Positions 23,985 to 34,903 of a stretch of DNA of 64,000 nt are shown one piece after another. The notes beneath the pieces were generated by a model. That model did no database searches and was not told the DNA's origin. It saw nothing but the letters and a program-made list of their open reading frames with translations. Numbering within the stretch: position 1 is the stretch's first letter; each line of letters begins with the position of its first letter. The position numbers were made by a program, and so were the translations under genes. The stretch comes from Psilocybe azurescens (Eukaryota > Basidiomycota > Agaricomycetes > Agaricales > Agrocybaceae): the NCBI GenBank assembly GCA_023853785.1, contig JAJIRX010000787.1, positions 62,001-126,000 on the forward strand, written 5' to 3'.

Positions 23985-26310
23985 CTATGTCCCATCTAGC
24001 CCATACTGACTCTTATAAGGCTATCATGCGGACCATGGAGGACGATCTGGGGATCGTCTACCTCATAGAATCAGCCCAACAGTTTTGGTCTGGTGAGCAT
24101 TTCGGACCTTGCCCAATCTCATAGGTCTGACGCTGGATTATAGAGCTTGATGACACGTTACAACTCGCGGAAGATGAAACCCCGACACTTTCTATGCTAG
24201 ATACGACACTACGACGATTCATGGCACTATGCGCAACCTACCATGGCACGTGCTACCTTCGGGCACTTTTTTAGAGAGGGTTATATTGATGTCATTTCGC
24301 AGAACAATACCTCCAGAGTCCTTTGCAGTTGGAGCATGCATGTGGCATGCTGGCAGGCTCTGAGCTGTTCGAATTCCATTCAGAACGGATGTTGGACATT
24401 ATCGTCGACGACGCACGAACGGTATGCTGTGTCCGAGTAGGCTTTTACTTGGTGATCGGAAACTGACTGGTTTAGAGCAGATCACGGACCCCCACTCGGC
24501 CTTCATCTATTATGCTATTCTCTTCTACTATGGCCAACACAGAACAGAATTTTTCGGTCTCACAAACGTTGGCAGGCTCTATTGCCCCTCTTGATGGACC
24601 ATGTTCTTGTCGAGGTCGATCCCGACATCGACGACACTTATGTGGGGACGGCAGCTGGCAAAAGTACAAGCTATGCTGCTGTGCCCATTCCCATCGAGGC
24701 AAAACTTAGGAGTCTATGCGTGAAGTTGTTGTACGAGGTGTGCAGAGTGCAGACTCTGTCGGCCCAAGATTTAAGTGAGTAAATGTGCGTCTTTGAGACT
24801 TGAGCTTTGCAGATAATCTCAAACTTAGAAATTTTTGACGAACTTTTCATTGATCATTTGTTTGATCTCGTCGAACAAACGAAATACATGCATGACGATA
24901 CTTTCAACTATTCCGTTATTCGGCTAATTGTGAGCGATTGAGGTCGCAATGTTCTGATAGTCGTGTCTCATCATCAAGTAGATTGCATTGAACGAACAAT
25001 TTATGGTAGCGGGACTAGGAAGCGACGGGTCACCAATAGGAGACAAGAAGGAGGCACAGGAACCTAAAAACCGTGTCATACGTGTTATGATGCGGCGTTT
25101 AGGATCCTGCAAGACATTCGGCGAAAATCTGATTTTCATGTTGAATCGAACAAGTCAGTCGAGAAATTAACCATTTACTCTGGAATTGAGTTGACGAGAT
25201 ATCCAACAGAGCACACTCCCGAAGACTTTTGCGTCAAGTTGCTCATTCTCAAAATTCTATACGTCCTATTTTCCTCTCAGGGAACGGCAGAATTTTTTAC
25301 ACTAACGACTTATGCGTTCTGGTCGATGTGTTTTTAAGAGAGCTTGCTGATCTGGACGAAGAAGACGAATCGGTCAGTTTTTGTTCTTACTTTCGATCAG
25401 GTGCGGGAACTTATGGCGGGGGTGTAACTAGCTTCGACACACATATCTCCGAGTTCTTCATCCCTTGTTAACGAAGACACAACTGCGCGAAGTCGAATAC
25501 AAGCGACCGCAGATTCTTGTGACTCTCGAATCTATGATCGTCAATTCCCGGATGCGCGAGGTCTCGCTGACAACCAAACGCCTCGTGGAACGCTGCCTTT
25601 CTGGTCAGTGGTGCAAGCCACTCAGAGAGATGCGGAAGGCCTCTGATAACGAATATCGTGCCGGAAGCCCCCAGAGCGAAGGCTCCACTTTGATGAGCCC
25701 TCCCGGTTACATGGGGAATGTGCCCATGGCTGCTTCACAACGCCATAGTGATTCATTGGGTTCAACTAAGGTCATGATGTCTATAAAATATAGCAAGAGC
25801 GTGGAGAACTTATCTGGACGTCTCGACCAGCCGAAACTACCTTTACGATCCCCTCTGGAACAGGTGCGCCGGCCCAGCAATGCGAGTGTGCACAGTCTCC
25901 CAGGCTCCATGACTTCCGCTAAGGTTATGGCCGCGGCTCATTCCACCAAGAAAAGAAGCACAAGCACTGCGCCTGATGCCTCCCACCATCCATCACGGCA
26001 CAATTCGTTGGATTCTGATTATCAGCTTCACACGTACAATTCTGCGCAATCACCTCAATCCCCTTCGCGTCAGCATCTTTCTGTTCCGCCTGTGCCATTG
26101 GTGCCACTGGTCATGAGTGAAGATGTTCCCGTCTTAGCACAGCCGCGACGGCGACCGCCTCCTCCTGCGCCTCCCAAACGTCGTAAACCTCCTGCGATCC
26201 CCATCAGTCATATCAACAATGGGGTAACGATCACTGCTATCAGGTCCTCTGAACCTAGTCCCCTTTCGAAGGTTCATAAACCTCCTATTGGCGTTCAACA
26301 AGCGTCGTAG
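23985..26310 (+). CDS. Ldb17 / SPIN90 / Dip1-family actin and endocytosis protein
   Basis: This family activates Arp2/3 to seed linear actin filaments and acts at endocytic actin patches. Visible elements are GIVYLIESAQQFW joined to ELDDTLQL, then LFEFHSERMLDIIVDDART, and the leucine-rich SPIN90-type domain over roughly 24570-25640. That domain includes LCVKLLYEVCRVQTL, LFDLVEQTKYMHDDTFNY, KLLILKILYVLFSSQGTAEF, FYTNDLCVLVDVFLREL and HTYLRVLHPLLTKTQL. The tail is Ser/Pro-rich and carries RRRPPPPAPPKRRKPP, a likely SH3 ligand, as the yeast protein uses to bind Sla1. The start is uncertain: ATGs at 23985, 24026 and 24035 are all in frame. Frame irregularities near 24290 and at 24582 look like small consensus errors. 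The stop is at 26308-26310. Confidence 0.8.
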
Positions 26311-26582
26311 ATTTTCTTTGCTACCTACTCTGTATTTCTTTCTTTTTGGTAGATCAGATAACTGTAATACGGATCCCTTCGTTGATCGGGAATCGCTTCT
26401 GGGCACGGATTTTAATTATTGAACATTATTCTATAAATCTATTGTATCAGTATCTCTGTCCGTTCCAATTTTTTCGTTTATTTGACTTGTTTTGAGTTGT
26501 TGTAAGTCAAGAAAGAGTCGAGAAAGAGTTTTTTTTCGTGCATTTTGCCCTATAGCGGCGTGAGGTCCTTGTCGAGAGGTTC

Positions 26583-28568
26583 ATGCTGCGTTCGTCATTG
26601 CCTTATTTCTACCCTTGCTCTATTGAGCCTCGCTCCACCAGCTTGGATACCTTTGTTTGCAATTGGTTTGCATTATGCTATCTGCTCGTACACAAATTGA
26701 ATTCCCCAAGTGGGATACGCATTCGCAGAGTATTTAAAAACGCTAGGCAAGTCGTCAGAGTTGCTTCTCACGCATTGCACACTTTAACACTTACCGTCAT
26801 GTCAATGATTTCATAGGTCCGGAAGAAGGTTTATTTTGGATACAAGGCATGCCACAAGACCCTTGACGCCTTCCCAGAATTTCCCATCTCATTATTGGAA
26901 CTTGGGAAATTTGATTCGTTGGAAAAAGTCAAGGAATTCTGTGTTGCGTTAAGAAGCAAACTCGCGTTGTTGAAGCGGTATGCACTGAATCTTTAATACA
27001 AGATCGCTAGAGATTGCTTACTGGACGTTGCCCGAAGATGTATCAACAGCCGTACCTACTTTACTGAGAGGTTCTTTGGGTACATTTATGTTGTTTAATC
27101 TGGGTAATAGTGCTTATCTATGTACTCTCTTGCCATGTTGTCAGGAATCATGAGGCTCGTCCCCAGTTCCAAGCTTATCTGACAAAAGTCTTTCGCTGAC
27201 ACATAATTTATAGGATCTTGGCCACAAAACGTACCGAATAATCTCGAACAGCAATTCAATGAAACAGAAAAGACGCTGGAGCTTGCAGAAAAACGTGCTC
27301 ATGTACTTCTACTCGCCTCTCAAAATGCTGCATGGGTTATGGACGACCGCCGTTCCAAGTCAGATCCGTCAGAAGATTGTAACGTCTCCGAAGACGATCC
27401 CGAACCGCAATCCAAAGCAAATGTGCCATCCTCGCTCGAAGGTTCTGCAGGCGTCGTGGACCCGGTGGAGGTCACGATACAGGAGAAACGAAGTGAAGTA
27501 TGGGAACGGATTTGGACTCGCCTCGCACGTTATTGCTCACCTGTCAGGTCGCGCCTTTACATCGAATCCGTCGCAGTTATTTGGGCCTGCGTCTGTCGTG
27601 CGGTCTACACTGACCCGATGTTTATGATGCTGGCTCAAAACTATGACCATGTTACTGATATGCTGAAAGACACCACATTGGATCTTGTAACCATGGAGAG
27701 GCTTTGGGAAGCTATCAAGGAACTGTACGCCGATAATATTCGCGCCGCCATTGATGATGTGCTGCACGCTTATCTCCTTTTTCTATAGGTCAATGATATT
27801 GTCGAACAAGATATACGATTCTAAACCACAATCGACTCGCTCAGTTGTCCACCTGATACGACTTTCCATTCAAAGGAATTCAAGATCTAGCCCCTTGCGG
27901 ATTCACCCCCAACAAGTACGAAGTTATGAAGCCACGATAGACGATTACCAAATGTAATACTATCGACAGAAAACCATAACTGGACAGGTAATGTTATTTG
28001 TGTTGGACTGTCGTTAACCAACCCAAAAGTTCCAGTCTTTGTGAATGCTTGCTATCACCATCCAGAGCTTATGGTTCTTTATCGCAGAGGGTCTAACATG
28101 AAACCCATCTTCTCAAACCGTTTGTGTGGCGCAACCCTCCGACAAGCCAACACCCGTGCCAATTTGAACGATGCTCAATGGGATCCCAACCGGGCTGAGT
28201 ACTTCATGGAAAGTGTTATAGAAGTGGCTTGTCCCGATATCGCTACAGGAAAACAAATTACGGATTGTTTACAAGTAGTACTTGTGCACGGAGCAGGCGG
28301 CGATATGGAAGACTTCATCGCCGAACTTGTTCAACTTTGGTATCAAGTCTCCGGTGTTGATGACCGTGACAAGTTGGTACTTGACATTGCCTTGCCCTAT
28401 CTCGAGAACAAATAAATCGAACTTGATGATCATAACCGGCGCATCATCCCCAATTCTGAAGCGGCGATTTGGGAATCTTATAAGACCCTGTGGGCACGGG
28501 CGCCGAGAGAGACGACGGTGGATGATGAAGTCGGGATTGAGATCACATACTACGACAGTGATCCCTGA
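26583..28568 (+). CDS. Uncharacterised multi-exon protein
   Basis: Not recognised. Coding character is visible in several exons separated by GT-AG introns: GYKACHKTLDAFPEFPISLL and a helical continuation near 26830-26975; WTLPEDVSTAVPTLLRGSL near 27030; a helical, charged segment (NETEKTLELAEKRAHVLLLA) near 27250-27340; an acidic linker; and a second helical domain with WERIWTRLARYCSP and RLWEAIKELYADNIRAAIDD near 27500-27760. A final part (about 28040-28568) contains NACYHHPELMVLYRR and VVLVHGAGGDMEDFIAELVQ and ends ETTVDDEVGIEITYYDSDP. The frame is interrupted near 28415. The start is not settled and the product could be two genes. It lies in the same orientation as the Ldb17-like gene, 270 bp downstream. 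Confidence 0.4.
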
Positions 28569-28854
28569 TGTCTCTCGGCCCTGGATCATCCTTTAACCAC
28601 GGTCAGAGTCACTGTAACCCTTTTATTTCTTCACAATATATCTATTTATACCCTTCTCATCTGCTTCTGATTCTTGTGGCTAACCATTAGAAGTTCTCCG
28701 GACCGCCCTCTTTTCCTCGTGATGTATGTTCTCAACTTCTCCCTGTCGCACTCATTCCGTTCTCCACGAATGCTCAATGCCCAATATTCTATATCATGGA
28801 GCACACTTACTATAAAGCTGGCCTCCCTAATCTGCTTTTCCGACATTGGAAATA

Positions 28855-30985
28855 ATGGCCACATTCCTGACTTTTCGGTCGCTTTTCCTTGTTATCTTTC
28901 TTATTTTTGCCTATTCCCCTACTTTTGCCAAGCCACAGCCTACGAAAACTTGCGTTCTACGCCCTTTAGGACACGGGCGCGATGATACCGACCAGGTAAG
29001 AGCAATTTGCATGCATTTTGTGCTCGCATTTCGTTAAAGAATAGATAGGTTGAAGCAGCCATTGCGAAATGTGGCCATTTCGGAACGACAACCTTTGAAG
29101 CAGGCTCTTACAACATCACCAGGTGAATGAATTCTCGTTTTCGTCAATAATGCACACTCAGACGGGTATCTAGAAAGATGACTTGGGATCTGGTTTCATC
29201 CAAAGTTGATCTAAAGGGATTCCTTAGCGTAAGCGAAATTGTTGATATTGAAGCCTTTAGTTACTCACCATACCGCTTATAGTTCCCTCCAGACATACAA
29301 TTCTGGCTTGACGCCAACAACACCTACCGAGTGGTCTTTATTCAGGTATATTTATTTTATGAATACATGTAAGGTTCCTGACGGCGTCTTTAGAGCCAAG
29401 CATCCTGGTTTGTCGTGACTGGTTCTGACTTTGAAATCGACGCACACAACACCGGCGGCATTCAAGGGAACGGACAAGTAAGCAGAATGACGACCTATAT
29501 GTGTATTCGATAACTGACATATCCTTATTATAGCCATGGTGGTCCTTTTTCGCGACTCGCACGCGTGAAGACGGGGATGGTCGACCTATTTCGCTTACTG
29601 TTTTCAAAGCGACGCGCGCGACCATCAAAAACTTCCGCATTGAATCGCCTCCTTTCTGGTCTAGTGCCATCGTTCAGTCAACAGATGTGGTTGTAGATGG
29701 AATGTTCATAAATGCAACGAATCAGGACCCCGCATTCTTTGGACAAAAGTATGGCACACGTATATTCCATCTCTCTCTGAGAATTGACCAAATCTCAATG
29801 CTTGTAGCATTGTACCAAACACCGATGGTAAGCTGTATATAAAAGGTGTTCGCGACGACATTATGTTGACATTTTTACAGGTACTGACACCTATAGAAGT
29901 GATCGAGTTTCTTTGCTCAATTGGGACGTGACTTGTGGGGACGATTGTCTAGCATTGAAAGGTGTATGTGTAAATTCGCTCTTCAATCTGGCACGGTGCT
30001 CACTGACATGTTTGAAGAACTCCACCAATATCGTTGCTCGGAACATCACCTGTCGAGGAGGAACCGGTGTGGCCATAGGCTCTCTCGGTCAATACATTGG
30101 CCTAGTAAGCACCACTCTAATGAGTGGCATCTCAAACCCTGAATTTACTCTCGGTAGAACGACTTCGTACTGAATGTTGACATGGAAGATATCCGAGTAT
30201 TATCCGATCCAACTATCATTTCTTTCGCAAATACGCTAATTGTATCGGATACATAGATGATTCGTTTAGATCCCAAAATTCAACCCATCATGGTTAATGG
30301 GGTAAGTAATGGTAACATATGCCTAAGCACTTTTAACTGATGGAGGATCAGGTGTATTTTAAGTCCTGGGATGGATCTGTAAATGGCGCCCCGCCCACAG
30401 GAGGTGGTGGTGCAGGTGGTGGGCTTATGTTTGATCAATTCGCTCTAAGAAGAATTCATTCACGTATTTTTAAAGGTCTCGTAAATAACCTAACTGTGCG
30501 AAATATGCACATCGATGGGGTGGACATGCCTGTTCATATTCTTCAAAACAATCTTGGATTAAGGCATGCTAATTCTCAATCAATCCTTGTACTTAAATCA
30601 AAGGCCGGAGATCTTACTCTTACGATAGCGGGGACGCTCCCTCCATCTTGAAGTTTGAAGGCCTGCATTTCGATAACTGGAGTGGGACAGCAAATACCAA
30701 TACAAGTCAGCCCTTCTATGTGATTTATCCATAGTATGACTCACTTATTATCACCGTGGTCTATAGTCGTCGATTTCGAATGCAGTCCAGCAGTTGGATG
30801 TGACAACATCACCTTCGAAAACTTCAGAGTCAATCCACCTTCCGGACAAGCCCCACGCCTCATTTGTCAAAACGCATCCGGAATCAGGGGACTATCTGGT
30901 GTGTCTTCAGATAAACCAATACTTCACAACTACTGACGGGTGTATCGAACGTTTAGCTCCTTGTAACTCTACTGGTCAGCCTTGA
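28855..30985 (+). CDS. GH28 polygalacturonase (exo-type), secreted
   Basis: Predicted pectin-degrading enzyme that hydrolyses polygalacturonan chains. The ATG at 28855 gives a signal peptide (MATFLTFRSLFLVIFLIFAY). More than ten small exons encode a right-handed beta-helix. Motifs in order are VLRPLGHGRDDTDQ, NTDGTDTY, CGDDCLALKG (catalytic Asp pair), NITCRGGTGVAIGSLGQY, a YFKSW substrate-binding site, and paired Cys in VDFECSPAVGCDNITFENF. The tail is CNSTGQP. The usual G-H-G of GH28 is G-T-G here, a variation I associate with a basidiomycete exo-acting subgroup. A small exon near 30605-30710 (YDSGDAPSILKFEGL) is needed to keep the frame. The gene stands directly before the three CBM1-domain genes, giving a plant-cell-wall cluster. 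Confidence 0.85.
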
Positions 30986-31509
30986 ATGTTCGTTTTCTCG
31001 AACCTATCTTCGAAAGGGAGGCTGAGCAACAGTCCTGAAATCCAAGTTTACATTTTGTACTTTCTTTGATATTTATAGCAACGGGCAGAGATCCCTTTCA
31101 AATCTCTCAAAATAGGACAATATTTAGAAATATCCATCGACCTTGTCCGACGATTTGGCGACCGCACTTGTGCCAGAGCTATTTCTATGATCAATAACGA
31201 TCAAATACTTTAATGTCCCTGCCAGCAAAACATGAATTAAAAACGCCTCTTTGATACATTCACCCAGCGTCAACAAAACAGTCAAGAAAGTGAAATTTGT
31301 ATACGAGATAATACATAGGATGTCTATGAGTATTCTAGTTCAATGGGCAGATTTTCCGATAAAGTTTTCGCTGTTGTTTTTAGCGTCGCCGCCGAAGCAT
31401 ATTAATAGAGATCGTTCATGAGATCAATGAAGTTAGACGAGTATCGATGTCATTGGGTACAAAATAACCTCAATTTCAAGATTTTCGGACAGGAATGATT
31501 CTTTATCGA
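30986..31509. other. Intergenic, upstream of CBM1-domain gene 1
   Basis: No gene seen; AT-rich sequence leading into the promoter described next. Confidence 0.45.
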
Positions 31510-31532
31510 CCGAAGTAGAGGCTCTTGTTCGG
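31510..31532 (+). promoter_or_regulatory. CCG-N17-CGG element, CBM1-domain gene 1
   Basis: CCG at 31510 and CGG at 31530 flank a 17-base spacer with an AGAGGCTCTTG core. It lies 105 bp before the ATG and 50 bp before the TATA box. Geometry and core are shared with 33301-33323 and 34780-34802. Confidence 0.6.
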
Positions 31533-31581
31533 TCTTCTGAGTTTTTGCCAGCTGAATGTCTGAAAGAAACCAGCGAATGGG

Positions 31582-31587
31582 TATAAA
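31582..31587 (+). promoter_or_regulatory. TATA box, CBM1-domain gene 1
   Basis: TATAAA 55 bp upstream of the start codon, the same distance as the TATA-like boxes of the two paralogues (56 and 54 bp). Confidence 0.6.
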
Positions 31588-31636
31588 GCATACAGGGATT
31601 TGTCTTCGATAACACACCCCAGAATCCTCAATTGCA

Positions 31637-32570
31637 ATGGCAAGATTGACTCTTATATTGGCCCTATCTTCCGCCGTCGGCTATACCTCCGCTCAGTCTC
31701 CTCTGTACGGTCAAGTCAGTCACATTTTGCTTTGCTTCCTCCTATGGCTTGACGTTGATACCTTGCAAACATATCTAGTGTGGAGGGCAAGGTTGGGCGG
31801 GAGCAACCACCTGTGTCTCAGGCTCGACATGCACATACTCCAATCCATACTACTCCCAATGCCTTCCAGGAGCTGCGTCTAGTGCCCCCAGCCGACAACT
31901 ACTACCCCAGCCACAGTTTCAGGCGGAGGACCGGCCACAACTGGTGTACCATCCACGACATCAACTGCGTCCGGAGGATCCTCGACCCTTCAGGCTGGTT
32001 ATTCATTCATTAGGGCTGTTGTAAGTGTCAAAATATATGTATTTTGAATTTGCTTCAAACATGTTGCTGATGTCATTTATTTGCAGGAAGACCCCAACTT
32101 CCATAAATACTTACAGTCTGAGGTTCTGAACACGGCATCTGACGCTGTACTCGGGGAACCAAGCAATGCTGCCCAATTCCAGATTACAAATGGACAATTG
32201 ATTCAGAACGCCAACGGAATACCTCTCTACGCCGTTGTCGAACCTCGAGCCGATTCATCTGTTGTGAAACTCAAGGTTTCGTGGTCGACTACTCCTGCTA
32301 CCGACGGTACTTTCGTGTTTAGTGGGGATACAGTTGAGTGGAGCACCCCTTCTGTTACTAGGCCACAGAACAACGTGAGTATTGTATGTTATAATATACT
32401 ATTAATAATCTCAATAACTTTTTTCGTTATTTCAGGCATGGTTGGTATGCCCCGATGCCGACGGCAACAAGCTACTGTATGTCAACCTCGGCGCTTATGA
32501 CTACATGACACCAGCGGGGTGCGCAGACGAGACTATTCACGCATACACTGGAGCCACTGCTACAGCTTAA
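31637..32570 (+). CDS. Secreted CBM1 + unknown C-terminal domain protein, copy 1
   Basis: Signal peptide [20 protein letters not shown], then a fungal cellulose-binding module split by an intron after [15 protein letters not shown], then [15 protein letters not shown] Thr/Pro/Ser/Gly linker follows, then a conserved domain of about 135 residues. Its motifs are [92 protein letters not shown] and [20 protein letters not shown]. Two Cys (WLVC, PAGC) could pair. No catalytic signature is visible. I recall similar proteins from other agaricomycetes but know of no assigned function; cellulose targeting is inferred from the CBM1. A one-C shortage at 31885-31889 breaks the linker frame. Three introns with GT-AG borders. 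Confidence 0.82.
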
Positions 32571-33300
32571 ATATCAGCCCAACAAATGTCCAAAAATTGT
32601 CCAAAAATACAACTGATTTTCGCAGAGCCTTCCTATATGACTGATTTCTTTTTTGAGATGCAAGATCTTGTAGGTCCAAATCATAATGAATAATCACGTC
32701 AGACCACCCTGGAAGCTTTTATCGGCATCTTTGACCGCTCAGTTATCCTTCCAATCCCGTGGAATAAATCCCTGGGTCCGTTTCCAGTCCCCTTTTCTGT
32801 GCGTGTTTCTATAGCGGGCCCGACCGGCAAAAATGTGCCACTTTTGACCCATTGTTTCAGCAGAGAGTACATTCTGACTGACAGCAACAAGTGCCGGAGT
32901 CTCAGACTCCTGCAGTGGTACAGTGGGGTCCGAGGATAACACGACTGCGCGCCGCAAAGTAGTCAATCGTTTTGAGTCTTAGTACATCGACGGCCAGAAG
33001 GTTGCTCGACGTTTTTTGGAATTTTGAGAGTTTACAAAAGGATACATAGGTTAGTATTTTTGTCTTGCCAATTTATGCAGGCATAACTAAAGAGATTGTT
33101 TATGCAAGTTGTAAACTCTCTAGAAAGGTTCGGAAATTTCACTGTTGGTATTTTTCCGCCTTGATCATCGACAGGACCTAAATCTAAAAATAGATTATTT
33201 CAAACTTCGCCCATGACTTGGATCGATAAATACCGCAACGCTATTGGGTCGCCGACCAGTCATTATTGAGGATTATGCTCTTCCTACTGCTGTAGCCAAG
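32571..33300. other. Intergenic between CBM1-domain copies 1 and 2
   Basis: No gene seen. The distal part is the promoter of copy 2. Confidence 0.45.
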
Positions 33301-33323
33301 CCGAAGTAAGGCCTTTTGGTCGG
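33301..33323 (+). promoter_or_regulatory. CCG-N17-CGG element, CBM1-domain gene 2
   Basis: CCG at 33301 and CGG at 33321 flank a 17-base spacer containing AAGGCCTTTTG. It lies 97 bp before the ATG and 41 bp before the TATA box. Confidence 0.6.
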
Positions 33324-33363
33324 TATCTCTCCAATTGCTCTAAAAATAGGGAAACAGTTAACG

Positions 33364-33370
33364 TATAAAA
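33364..33370 (+). promoter_or_regulatory. TATA box, CBM1-domain gene 2
   Basis: TATAAAA 56 bp upstream of the ATG. Confidence 0.6.
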
Positions 33371-33419
33371 TGATTTCTTTCAGGCTCATCTTGCAGCATT
33401 CTCAACACATTCGAAGACA

Positions 33420-34312
33420 ATGACGAGGTTAGCTTTCTTCCTGACCTTGACGAGCGCCCTCATAGGTCACGCCTTCGCTCAAGCACCCCAGTACGGCCAG
33501 GTATGAAATGTACCCTGCCACTGACTTTTTGCATGTATTGAGTAGCCTTTTTTTAATGCAAGTGCGGCGGCCAGGGTTGGTCAGGAGCGACAACATGTAT
33601 CTCGGGATGGACTTGCACCGTTTCCAATCCATACTACTCCCAATGTCTTCCGGGGAGCTGCCTCCAGCAGTGCACCCCACACTACCACTACTGGCACGAC
33701 CCCTGGGGGACCATCAACAACTTCAACTGCAGCTGGTGGATCACCGACCCTCCAGGCAGGCTACTCATTCATTAGAGCTGTCGTAAGTGTCGACAACGCA
33801 GGTTTATAAGCATGTCTTGATCTCTTAATACAGGAAGATCCAAATTTTCACAAATACTTACAATCTGAGGTGTTGAATACTGCATCAGATGCCGTACTCG
33901 GGGAGCCAAACAATGCCGCCCAGTTTCAGATTACTGGTGGACAACTCATCCAGAACGCCAATGGAAAGAATCTGTACGCTGTCGTCGAACCCCGTGCGAA
34001 CTCTACGGTCGTGAAGTTGAAAGTCTCGTGGTCGACGACACCTGCCGCTAGCGGCACTTTCATATTCAGTGGCGATACAGTCGAGTGGAGCACCCCCACC
34101 ATCTCCAGGCCCCAGAATAATGTAAGTGGTGTCTGCTTATAGATCCACATTTTCGTTGACACTTCCATTAACATTAGGCATGGCTCGTGTGCCCAGATGC
34201 TGCAGGTAACAAGGACCTATATGTCAATCTCGGTCCCTATTCCTACCAAACGCCCGCGGGATGTGCGGATGAGACAATCCATGCCTACACGGGAGCAACC
34301 CCGACAGCGTAG
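33420..34312 (+). CDS. Secreted CBM1 + unknown C-terminal domain protein, copy 2
   Basis: Very close paralogue of copy 1, with the same four-exon plan. It has a signal peptide ([20 protein letters not shown]), CBM1 ([26 protein letters not shown]) and a Thr/Pro linker. The C-terminal domain reads [92 protein letters not shown], and ends TGATPTA. The linker frame breaks at the G4 run just after the CBM1, where three G would match copy 1. The core promoter matches copies 1 and 3. Function unknown; secretion and cellulose binding are inferred from the signal peptide and CBM1. Confidence 0.82.
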
Positions 34313-34779
34313 TCTTGTTTAAATCACATTTTGTGAGGCTTGACGAGAAATAAACAGAAACCCTTAGCGCCACAATATCCTTTGACGATTCAAGCAAGAA
34401 TGCTCGTGTACAAAGCTAAGAGAATTTTTGTCACTGGGCATGCATCCTTTCGTACCTAGCAGTGTCGGTGCCCAGACATACACTGGCGACGTTCAAGAAT
34501 ATTTAGAGACTCATGGAGAGCATCAGACATACTCACGCTCGATGTCTAACGAGCGATGACTCCTCCATGCTCCATTCCTCTTGCTCCTATCATCTCGGCA
34601 GTTTGTATCATGTGCACGAACAGAAGGTACCTATGCGGACCGTCAGGTGGGTGCATAACTTTGCACAACTCATTCCATGAAACAGTTGTCCGAGCTTCAT
34701 CCGTTTTGGTTCCGACCCGCCAAACTCTACAAAAATCGCTTCGGGTTCCATGCGTCTGGAAAAAGTGAACTAACCGAGG
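34313..34779. other. Intergenic between CBM1-domain copies 2 and 3
   Basis: No gene seen; the 3' UTR of copy 2 and the promoter of copy 3. Confidence 0.45.
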
Positions 34780-34802
34780 CCGATAAAAGGCCTTTTGCTC
34801 GG
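34780..34802 (+). promoter_or_regulatory. CCG-N17-CGG element, CBM1-domain gene 3
   Basis: CCG at 34780 and CGG at 34800 flank a 17-base spacer containing AAAAGGCCTTTTG, the most palindromic of the three. It lies 102 bp before the ATG. A TATA-like TATATTT begins near 34850, 54 bp before the ATG. Confidence 0.6.
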
Positions 34803-34903
34803 AGGATAAGTCGCCTAGGAAAGTAGGTATTCACCGGTATGGGCCTGGTTATATTTGAAGTGCCAAAAATACACCACCTAACCCCCATCTCGATGCCCAA
34901 AAA

